DNA from: Spirochaetota bacterium
GTDB taxonomy: Bacteria; Spirochaetota; Spirochaetia; Treponematales; Rectinemataceae
Length of the DNA stretch: 12,137 nucleotides
NCBI GenBank assembly: GCA_029265255.1
Contig: JAJUJQ010000026.1
Span: forward strand, 1-12,137
Direction: 5' to 3'
Shown here: positions 6,222 through 12,137 of the stretch, piece by piece
How the letters are laid out: each line of letters opens with the position of its first letter
Numbering within the stretch: position 1 is the stretch's first letter
The notes under the pieces: generated by a model
What the model was told of the DNA's origin: nothing
Seen by the model: only the letters and a program-made list of their open reading frames with translations
The model's database searches: none
Made by a program: the position numbers and the translations under genes

Positions 6222-8092
6222 AAAAGGCCGGCGCACGTCAATGTCTCCGTACAGGCTTCGACGAGCGATCGGGCATCAAAGGGTTTATACAAGAGATGGG
6301 CGCTGGGAGAAAGATCGAGCCCATGGGTTTCATAGCCCGTCATGAAGAGGCAGGCGGCAATCCGGCCGTCCCTCTGCAGCCTCTTCCAGAGCTCCGTCCC
6401 ATACATGCCCGGCAAAACGACGTCAGCAATCATCAAATCGAATTCCATGCGTTCGGCGAGCAAGAAGGCCTCACCCGCATTGATGCAGGTTTCAACGCTC
6501 GCCCCTACGCGCCTGAGGACTCGTGCGCACGACTCTAGGATCGATGCATCATCGTCGACAATGATGATGCGCTTGTGCTCCAACATGTTCGACAATGTGT
6601 CGCCCATAAGAGTCGACGTCGATATCCTTCGTCCCTTCGCATCGTTCAACGATGCAGGCTCCTGCAGACGTGGAAGCCAGATGCTGAACACAGTACCGCT
6701 GCCCACGTTGCTGTCCACCGTGATGTGCCCGCCATTCAGCTCCGTGAGAGATTTTACGATCGAGAGGCCGAGCCCCGTCCCCTTGTCGGCTGCCTTTGTA
6801 GTAAAAAAAGGGTCAAAAATCCTCGTGATATCGCGGCCATCTATGCCGACCCCGTTGTCCTTCACTTGTATGAGAGCGTATGGGCCGCGTTGAGAGGCGG
6901 CATCTTCCGGGGTGTCCAGGTGAATGGAGATGCGCGGATTCTCAGTCTTCTCAAGGGCATCCCTTGCATTGACCACAAGATTGAGCAGAATCTGTTCGAT
7001 GTGACCCGCATCGACGCTCGCAAACACAGGCTCTTCGGGCACTCCCAGCGACAATGAAATCCGTTCTGGGAGCAGCCTCTTGAATATTTTGCAACCCTCA
7101 TTCAAGACCTCTCTCAGGTCCACGGTGCTCGGCGTATACGACTTGGGACGAGAGAAGCCCAGAAGCTGTTTCGTCAACGCGGATGTCTTCTGAACTACTC
7201 TTTCGATGCCCTCAACATCTTCCAGCGCTGGGCTGTTCGGGGGCAACTCCATCTTCACCATCTCGAGGAACCCCAGCGTCGAGGTCAGAAAATTGTTGAG
7301 GTCGTGCGCGACTCCGCCCGCCAACCTGCCGATGGCCTCTAATTTTTGAGACTGAAAGAGTTCTTCCCTCAAACGCTTGGATTCCGTAATATCGACAAAC
7401 TCACAGAGAATATTGGCCTTGCCTGGCTCCTCCTGAAAAAAAGAAAAATTGCAGACGAGGTCCCGTTGACCTTGCCCAACATCGCGGGTGCGAATCTCCT
7501 CCTGAAAGACCTGTTTGTGGTGCAGGCTGGCAAGAATCTCCGCCCATCGCTCCTCTTCCAAAGACATGTCCTGGATCTTTCGTATTTCCTCAGATGCGGC
7601 AAAATTCGATTCAAATGCTCTGTTGCGTTCCAGTATGGCACCTTCGGAGTCGACGACGCAGCGGGCGGAGAGGCTGTATGCAAACAAATTTCTATATCTG
7701 CGCTCACTATCCCTCAATCTCTTTTCCATGGAAGCGCGATAGAGTGCGGCCTCAACGTTGGCAGTGAGTTCCCTCGATGAGAAGGGTTTTACCAGTACTC
7801 CGAGGGGCTCAGCCTCGCGCAGTTTTGCGAGGGAGCTCGATATCGTGTGATCGCTTATGACAAGGCAATATATGCCAGCATCGCGGTGGATCCTTATCGC
7901 CCCATCGATGACCGACTGCTGATCATCGCCTATGTCCACAATGAGAAGCTCATAATCCGAACCTCTGGGCGCGCCGAGAACTTCGTCGATCCTGGGAAAT
8001 ATATCGACATCTGCGAGCCTCTCCCGTTCGATGCTCCTTGCGATATCGAGCGCAATAATGGGATCCGGCTCCAAAACCGCGATTCTCGGCAT
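6194..8092 (-). CDS. Hybrid sensor histidine kinase, REC-PAS-HisKA-HATPase-REC
   Basis: A 632-residue soluble phosphorelay kinase; no membrane segment is visible. Order of domains: N-terminal receiver (about 3-117; acidic E8/D10, probable phospho-Asp D53 in LLIVDIG, S80, K102 in VKPF); PAS-like domain (about 127-238, ending DITESKR); HisKA with the phosphoacceptor His263 in AGGVAHDLNNFL; HATPase_c with N371/N375 (NLVVNARDAL), DNGVGI (412-417), FDPFFTT and GTGLGLS (438-444); C-terminal receiver (about 508-615; DDD 513-515, phospho-Asp D557, T585, K603). All catalytic residues look intact. There is no output domain, so signal must pass to another protein. AGAGG lies 9 nt before ATG 8092. It sits 20 bp after the PDZ segment, so it is probably co-transcribed with the ftsH/protease genes. 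The signal is unknown. Confidence 0.92.
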   Translation of the reverse strand: MPRIAVLEPDPIIALDIARSIERERLADVDIFPRIDEVLGAPRGSDYELLIVDIGDDQQSVIDGAIRIHRDAGIYCLVISDHTISSSLAKLREAEPLGVLVKPFSSRELTANVEAALYRASMEKRLRDSERRYRNLFAYSLSARCVVDSEGAILERNRAFESNFAASEEIRKIQDMSLEEERWAEILASLHHKQVFQEEIRTRDVGQGQRDLVCNFSFFQEEPGKANILCEFVDITESKRLREELFQSQKLEAIGRLAGGVAHDLNNFLTSTLGFLEMVKMELPPNSPALEDVEGIERVVQKTSALTKQLLGFSRPKSYTPSTVDLREVLNEGCKIFKRLLPERISLSLGVPEEPVFASVDAGHIEQILLNLVVNARDALEKTENPRISIHLDTPEDAASQRGPYALIQVKDNGVGIDGRDITRIFDPFFTTKAADKGTGLGLSIVKSLTELNGGHITVDSNVGSGTVFSIWLPRLQEPASLNDAKGRRISTSTLMGDTLSNMLEHKRIIIVDDDASILESCARVLRRVGASVETCINAGEAFLLAERMEFDLMIADVVLPGMYGTELWKRLQRDGRIAACLFMTGYETHGLDLSPSAHLLYKPFDARSLVEACTETLTCAGLFQRCTEPSR

Positions 8093-8101
8093 AAATGCTA
8101 A

Positions 8102-8106
8102 CCTCT
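8102..8106 (-). promoter_or_regulatory. Ribosome binding site of the hybrid kinase
   Basis: On the minus strand AGAGG lies 9 nt before ATG 8092-8090, within the 20-bp gap after the PDZ segment. It supports that start. Confidence 0.55.
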
Positions 8107-8112
8107 TACTTG

Positions 8113-8658
8113 TTAAATGATTGTAGCACTCTCAGCAGGGAACTCCAACCGGATCGTACGCTCCAAATAGCCACTCTGTCGAGATTTCGTGGAGAATTCC
8201 AGAATAAACTTCTTGTCTTTTCTGTTTAGCAGGAACCTGTTGATCTGTACTGCATCATCTTCTCCAAGGCCGATTTCGTCGGCAGCCTCAGCGGGGCAGA
8301 CCCACTGCACCGTATAGAGGCCTTCAACCTTCTTCGAACTGCCGAGCTGGATCAATCTTGCTCCCAACACACCTTCCAGAATGATGTTTTTCGGAATACT
8401 GTCCCAGGAGGGAATGAGGGATGCGCCGCCCTCGGCTCCAAGGCGCCGCAGCCTTCCGATGGGCTGAAAATCGCGCTGAGCTTCAATATAGCAAAGCGCA
8501 TCTTTCGGAATGGAGGTAAGCTGAAGCTGAATCGAGGCGATATCCTTCGAGAGCCTGCCGTTGATGGCCGTGAGGACGTCGCCCGCACGGAAGGCAGCCA
8601 GAGACGGGTCGAGATCGGCGAGCACCAGAGGATTCTGTCCGCTGCCTTTGCCCAGCAT
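8113..8658 (-). CDS. PDZ-domain segment, detached C-terminal part of the upstream HtrA-like protease
   Basis: This is 181 residues if translated from the only nearby ATG (8658). The first half is a PDZ-like domain (VLADLDPSLAAFRAGDVLTAINGR at about 12-35, then a stretch ending in EAQRD). The second half (about 105-175) looks like a second, diverged PDZ: TVQWVCPAEAADEIGLGEDD, followed by alternating strands. There is no signal peptide. It is in the same frame as the protease that ends at 8698. The 13 codons between the TAG and this ATG (8659-8697) still read as protein, including HPRLGL, which would be the first PDZ strand, so ATG 8658 cuts into the domain and has only a weak AGG before it. 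The segment is most simply the C-terminal half of one ancestral serine protease-PDZ protein. It may be a dead remnant, a read-through extension or a reinitiated product. It stops with TAA, 20 bp before the kinase gene. Confidence 0.7.
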   Translation of the reverse strand: MLGKGSGQNPLVLADLDPSLAAFRAGDVLTAINGRLSKDIASIQLQLTSIPKDALCYIEAQRDFQPIGRLRRLGAEGGASLIPSWDSIPKNIILEGVLGARLIQLGSSKKVEGLYTVQWVCPAEAADEIGLGEDDAVQINRFLLNRKDKKFILEFSTKSRQSGYLERTIRLEFPAESATII

Positions 8659-8697
8659 GAGGCCTAATCGGGGATGCGTGGCCGCCTTCCGTTCATA

Positions 8698-8700
8698 CTA
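8698..8700 (-). other. In-frame amber (TAG) codon between protease and PDZ domains
   Basis: On the minus strand, TAG directly follows the protease sequence QWLVASLPA. The same frame then continues without another stop for 195 residues (13 linker codons plus the 181-residue PDZ part, after one residue for the TAG itself), up to TAA 8115-8113. Full length with the TAG read as sense would be 638 residues, a reasonable size for a lipoprotein HtrA-like protease with PDZ domains. The codon may be a recent nonsense change (a single base from TTG, TGG, CAG, AAG, GAG, TCG, TAT or TAC), a read-through site or a base-call error. General recoding of TAG is unlikely, because the binding-protein gene ends with TAG at 4689 exactly where its permease begins. 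Confidence 0.75.
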
Positions 8701-10029
8701 GGCAGGGAGCGATGCTACGAGCCACTGCACCGGCAGCGCGTAATTTATGTTCTGTAAAGACGGCAGCCCTGCAAAGACCATACCGACTAAAACGCCGCCC
8801 GCCGAAAAGAGAGGACTTCCGGAATTCCCCTCATTGACAGGAACATCGATCTGGGCAGCCTCGCCGTACGATATGATTTTTCTGCTCAATGAGCTCACAA
8901 CGCCTGCGGTGACGCTGTTTTCAAGTCCCACGGGGGATCCTACCGCAAAGACCCTGTCTCCTGCCTGAAATTTCGTCGTCGCGGGCAAGAAGATTGTCCC
9001 CGGCGCCACTTCCTCAGACTTGATGAGCGCGAGGTCCATCTCCTCATCCCAACCGATCACCTTGGCAGGCACCTTTATCTGAGGATTTTCTGAGGGACGG
9101 ATACTTATACGAGAATAGCCTTTATAGCTAGGGTCTACTTCACTCTCGACCACATGATAGTTCGTGAGGTAGAGCCCCTTCGATATCTGAAATGCAGTTC
9201 CCAGCACACGGTCGGGCACACTGTAGCCCGACTGTATTTTAAAGCCGCGGTCGACATACACCGTGACTACACTGGAGACAGCGCGGGCAAGCCAATCGTC
9301 GCCAGGGGCTTGCAGAAGCTCGGAGACGCCGCTGCTTTTGTTGTCGGCCATGGCCGTGAACCACGCCTCAGCATCGGTATCTCCCTGCTCCTTTGCCCGT
9401 TGTGCCCAGCGCTGATAATAGCGCAACGGTTCTTGAATATCGATGATGGATGTCAAGCTGTCCGGCCAATCCTTCCCGGCGGACAGCGATCCCAGCTCCG
9501 GCGCCGCAGCAAGCGCAGTCGAAAGAGAGGCCTTTCCTGCGACATAGCCGTGCTTCTGAAACTTCTCTTCGGCATCCAGGAGAATGAGCTGCAGCCGTGT
9601 CTCTGGTGCGCCGATCGAAGAGAGCTCTTCCGAAAGCAAGGCTTTGAGCTCTTCATGTTGCGAAGCGTAGCGACATATTGAGGATGCCGAAAAACAAAGG
9701 CGGTTCGCCGCCACAATGTCGTGGTCACGCACTGCCCTTTTGAACGATGCAACGATATTGTCCGACGAAGTCTTGAAGAGCGTCAGCGCGCGCGCTCCGA
9801 TGACACTCCGTTCCAGAGGCTCACCTTTTTCTCTCTGTTTTTCAAAGATGTCCGAGAGAATCGCGATGCTCTGCTCGGGGTCTGTTTGTGCGAGCTCTTC
9901 AATGCGGTCAGCAACCGCCTCAGAGGGCACGACCGAGGGAACTTGTCCGGGTGAGGAGACACATCCGTGCAGCACCACGAAGATGCTCCAAAAAACACAC
10001 AAGACGGTCGCTGAATGTTGTTTTTTCAT
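8698..10029 (-). CDS. HtrA-like trypsin-fold serine protease, predicted lipoprotein (PDZ part cut off by TAG)
   Basis: A 443-residue envelope protease. The N terminus (MKKQHSATVL onward) is a lipoprotein signal ending in the lipobox LHGC with Cys23, so it should be lipid-anchored outside the cytoplasmic membrane. Residues about 35-245 are a helical, Glu/Ala-rich region that I do not recognise (it may be repeat-like). The chymotrypsin-fold domain runs from about 247 to 440, with the catalytic triad His292 (LTNYHVV), Asp332 (MDLALIK) and Ser403 (NEGNSGSPLF; the common form is GNSGGP). FAVGSPVG and NINYALPVQWL are further HtrA/DegP hallmarks. The PDZ domains expected after this point are in the same frame beyond the TAG at 8698. 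The catalytic domain is complete, so a PDZ-less active protease is possible. It starts 8 bp after ftsH with a good GAGGG ribosome site. Confidence 0.88.
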   Translation of the reverse strand: MKKQHSATVLCVFWSIFVVLHGCVSSPGQVPSVVPSEAVADRIEELAQTDPEQSIAILSDIFEKQREKGEPLERSVIGARALTLFKTSSDNIVASFKRAVRDHDIVAANRLCFSASSICRYASQHEELKALLSEELSSIGAPETRLQLILLDAEEKFQKHGYVAGKASLSTALAAAPELGSLSAGKDWPDSLTSIIDIQEPLRYYQRWAQRAKEQGDTDAEAWFTAMADNKSSGVSELLQAPGDDWLARAVSSVVTVYVDRGFKIQSGYSVPDRVLGTAFQISKGLYLTNYHVVESEVDPSYKGYSRISIRPSENPQIKVPAKVIGWDEEMDLALIKSEEVAPGTIFLPATTKFQAGDRVFAVGSPVGLENSVTAGVVSSLSRKIISYGEAAQIDVPVNEGNSGSPLFSAGGVLVGMVFAGLPSLQNINYALPVQWLVASLPA

Positions 10030-10034
10030 CTATT

Positions 10035-10039
10035 CCCTC
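10035..10039 (-). promoter_or_regulatory. Ribosome binding site of the protease lipoprotein
   Basis: Minus-strand GAGGG, overlapping the TGA stop of ftsH, lies 5 nt before ATG 10029. It supports tight coupling of the protease gene to ftsH. Confidence 0.6.
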
Positions 10040-11921
10040 AGCATCGTGCCGCCTCTTCCTCCAGAACGATCTTTCCTTCAGGTAAACCGAGCAGTTCTCT
10101 CACTTCCTTATCCTCAAGGGTCTCGATCTGCATCAGCCTGTCTGCGAGCTTGAGCAAGCGATCCTTCTCGCGTTTCAGAATAGTCATTGCCTTTTCCAGC
10201 GCAGAGTTGAGAATAGCTTGAATGGCGGCATCTATCTTCTGTGCCATCTGTTCTGAGTAGTCCTTGTGCTGTGCGATCTCGCGGCCAAGGAAGATCGGTT
10301 CTTCCTCCTCTCCTAAGGAGATGGGGCCGATATCCTTCGCCATCCCCCACTCTCGGACCATCTTCCGCGCAATCTCTGTCGCCTGCTTGATATCCTGGGC
10401 TGTTCCGGTCGTGGTCTGACCATACACGATCTTCTCGGCGGCATATCCGCCGTAGGAAATCACAATGCGGTCGTAGAGCCATCCGTACGTGCGCGAATAG
10501 GTGTCCTTGTCGGGGAGGGAGAGCGCGAGCCCGAGGGCCCTCCCCCTCGGCACGATGGTCACTTTGTGCAAGGAATCCGAATTCGGCAAGAAATAATGCA
10601 GCAGCGCATGGCCGGACTCATGGATCGCGGTGGCGCGCCTTTCCTCATCCGCGATGACCAAGCTTTTGCGGGCGACACCCATCAGGATCTTGTCGCGGGC
10701 ATCCTCAAAGTCGTCCATTTCGACAATCTCTTTACTTTTTCGGATGGCAAAGAGAGCCGCCTCGTTGACCATGTTGGCCAGGTCGGCCCCTGAAGTGCCG
10801 GGAGTAGCCCGTGCGAGCTTATCGATGTCCACGTTGCTGGAGACAGGAATTTTACTCATATGAATCTTAAGAATCTCTGCGCGCTCCTGCACGTCGGGCA
10901 TGGCGACAACGACCTGGCGATCGAAACGCCCTGGCCTCAAAAGCGCGGGGTCGAGGACGTCGGGGCGATTGGTCGCCGCAAGCACGATGACGCCGTCTTT
11001 TGTGTCGAATCCATCCATCTCTACGAGCATCTGATTCAGCGTTTGCTCCCTCTCGTCGTGACCGCCACCGAGCCCCGATCCGCGCGTCCGTCCCACTGCA
11101 TCGAGCTCGTCGATGAAGATGATACAGGGGGCATGCTTGCGCCCCTGTTCGAAGAGGTCGCGGACCCTACTCGCGCCGACGCCCACGAACATTTCGACGA
11201 AATCGGAGCCCGACATATGGAAGAAGGGGACGTTCGCCTCGCCAGCGGTCGCCTTTGCGATGAGCGTCTTTCCAGTGCCGGGCATGCCCACGAGGAGCAC
11301 GCCCTTCGGAATCCTTGCCCCCATTTTGAGGAATTTCTTGGGATTCTTCAGGTAGTCGACCACTTCCATAAGTTCATACTTGGCTTCTTTCTGGCCGGCG
11401 ACATCGCTAAAAGTAATCTTCTTGCCCGCATCGTTGTAGAGCTTCGCACGGCTCTTGCCAAAGCTGAAGGCCTTGTTGTTGCCCTGCATCTGTCGCATCA
11501 TGATCCAGATGAGGACGAATCCAAAAATCCACGGTGTGAGCTCGAACAGTATCTGGAATGGACTTGCCCCGCTGACCGAGCCTGTCACACTTACGCCCTT
11601 CTCTTGAAGTTTGGACATGAGCTCCGAGTCAAAATATGGTATCTTTGTGGTGAATGGCATTTCCAGCCCATTTTTCCCTCTCAAAGCACCCTCGATATCG
11701 CGCTGATCGATGATGCGTACGGATTTCACCTCGCCAAGATCGAGATACGACAAGAACGAAGAATACGGTATCTCCCTTGAGTTTTCTCTTTGTCCAAACA
11801 AGACATAGACACCAAATAGCACTATCAGCGAAAAAAATACCGCGAGTGCCGCCCTGTTCCCCCTCGGTGCAGGAGGCAACTCTCGTCGATTGTCATCCCT
11901 ATTATCATTCTGATCAGACAT
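10038..11921 (-). CDS. ftsH: ATP-dependent zinc metalloprotease FtsH
   Basis: Membrane-anchored AAA+ protease that extracts and degrades membrane and short-lived cytoplasmic proteins as a hexamer. 627 residues, the usual size. A short charged cytosolic N terminus is followed by TM1 (about 24-43), a periplasmic FtsH_ext domain and TM2 (about 129-142). The AAA domain carries Walker A GMPGTGKT (212-219; the common form has GPPGTGKT), pore loop FVEMFVGVG (241-249), Walker B IIFIDE (267-272) and the second region of homology ([20 protein letters not shown], 316-335). The M41 peptidase has the zinc motif HESGH (434-438, commonly HEAGH) and the third ligand Asp510 in [10 protein letters not shown]. 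The ATG overlaps the tilS stop by 8 bp. tilS next to ftsH is a widespread arrangement in bacteria. Very secure. Confidence 0.98.
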   Translation of the reverse strand: MSDQNDNRDDNRRELPPAPRGNRAALAVFFSLIVLFGVYVLFGQRENSREIPYSSFLSYLDLGEVKSVRIIDQRDIEGALRGKNGLEMPFTTKIPYFDSELMSKLQEKGVSVTGSVSGASPFQILFELTPWIFGFVLIWIMMRQMQGNNKAFSFGKSRAKLYNDAGKKITFSDVAGQKEAKYELMEVVDYLKNPKKFLKMGARIPKGVLLVGMPGTGKTLIAKATAGEANVPFFHMSGSDFVEMFVGVGASRVRDLFEQGRKHAPCIIFIDELDAVGRTRGSGLGGGHDEREQTLNQMLVEMDGFDTKDGVIVLAATNRPDVLDPALLRPGRFDRQVVVAMPDVQERAEILKIHMSKIPVSSNVDIDKLARATPGTSGADLANMVNEAALFAIRKSKEIVEMDDFEDARDKILMGVARKSLVIADEERRATAIHESGHALLHYFLPNSDSLHKVTIVPRGRALGLALSLPDKDTYSRTYGWLYDRIVISYGGYAAEKIVYGQTTTGTAQDIKQATEIARKMVREWGMAKDIGPISLGEEEEPIFLGREIAQHKDYSEQMAQKIDAAIQAILNSALEKAMTILKREKDRLLKLADRLMQIETLEDKEVRELLGLPEGKIVLEEEAARC

Positions 11922-12137
11922 TGATGGTATGATCTCCTTTCATTAGAAGAAAAATATATACTATTTCACTGTCTTCGCCCAGCAAGGGCTTTCTGTACAG
12001 GGCAGCAAGGTTCTGTCCCTTAGCATCTGCATGCAGAAACACTGCTGCGATGCCATACTTGTCTTCGACCACGGGTACCATGTGCCTCGCGTTTGCCGGC
12101 ACTTTGGCTTCTTTGAGAAGGGTATCGATTCTTTTGA
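11914..12137 (-). CDS. tilS: C-terminal end of tRNA(Ile)-lysidine synthase TilS (5' part outside window)
   Basis: The frame is open to the window edge; 73 residues plus the stop are present. The segment KRIDTLLKEAKVPANARHMV followed by PVVEDKYGIAAVF matches the TilS C-terminal substrate-binding domain pattern (K..D.. ..KVP...R...P+..D..G). TilS converts the wobble cytidine of the AUA-reading tRNA-Ile to lysidine and is essential in most bacteria; its catalytic PP-loop domain would lie outside the window. Position directly before ftsH, with an 8-bp overlap, fits the common tilS-ftsH neighbourhood. The GTG at 12102 inside this frame is an internal codon, not a start. Because only the tail is visible, the call rests on a short pattern plus context. 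Confidence 0.78.
   Translation of the reverse strand, partial: KRIDTLLKEAKVPANARHMVPVVEDKYGIAAVFLHADAKGQNLAALYRKPLLGEDSEIVYIFLLMKGDHTINV
11934..11940 (-). promoter_or_regulatory. Ribosome binding site of ftsH
   Basis: Minus-strand AAAGGAG, located inside the last codons of tilS. It lies 12 nt before ATG 11921, a rather long spacer, and no better in-frame start is present. Confidence 0.5.

Noticed and set aside
6215..6234. Possible hairpin (GCGCTG with CGGCGC, 8-nt loop) near the convergent gene ends, considered as a terminator
   Set aside because: The stem is only 6 bp with a wobble pair and is not followed by a T-run on either strand.
8656..8700. General recoding of TAG as a sense codon in this organism
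   Set aside because: The binding-protein gene ends in TAG at 4689-4691, overlapping the permease start; reading through it would give a long out-of-frame tail. A local event at 8698 is more likely.
10860..11780. A 306-codon open frame on the plus strand, opposite ftsH
   Set aside because: The translated protein shows no domain-like pattern, has no ribosome site, and lies fully opposite conserved FtsH motifs. It is a shadow of biased codon use.

Overview
The window is a compact, coding-dense bacterial chromosome segment of medium-high G+C, with no mobile element, rRNA, tRNA or CRISPR visible. It reads like a member of Spirochaetota (treponeme/Spirochaeta-like). That placement is an inference from overall protein flavour, the spirochaete-style lipobox of the protease and the gene neighbourhood; no marker gene settles it.

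Two gene blocks run towards each other and overlap at their 3' ends. The plus-strand block (1-6221) is secA (5' end outside the window), rqcH (NFACT-family ribosome-quality-control factor), and then a three-gene ABC importer: periplasmic NMT1/SsuA-like binding protein, single permease and ATPase. Gaps are 27 bp or less, or genes overlap by 4 bp (rqcH/binding protein), 17 bp (binding protein/permease) and 4 bp (permease/ATPase), so the block looks like one operon with translational coupling. The minus-strand block (12137 down to 6194) is the 3' end of tilS, ftsH, a trypsin-like serine protease lipoprotein, a PDZ-domain segment, and a REC-PAS-HisKA-HATPase-REC hybrid histidine kinase. Its gaps are also tiny: 8 bp overlap, 8 bp gap, 39 bp, 20 bp. 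No intergenic stretch over 300 bases exists, and no convincing terminator or promoter was found.

Functionally, the plus block joins protein export (SecA) with rescue of stalled nascent chains (RqcH) and a small-molecule importer of unknown substrate. The minus block joins tRNA-Ile maturation (TilS), membrane protein quality control (FtsH), an envelope HtrA-like protease and a sensory kinase. This suggests an envelope-proteostasis cluster, though co-regulation is inferred from layout only.

The most unusual observation is that the protease and the PDZ segment are in exactly the same reading frame, separated by one in-frame TAG (8698-8700). Coding character resumes directly after it, and the first PDZ strand lies upstream of the only nearby ATG. 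This is an ancestral 638-residue HtrA-like lipoprotein interrupted by an amber codon: a nonsense mutation, a read-through site or a sequence error. A second notable item is a compact RqcH (about 479 residues) that keeps the Asp-Arg pair but seems to lack the helix-hairpin-helix segment.
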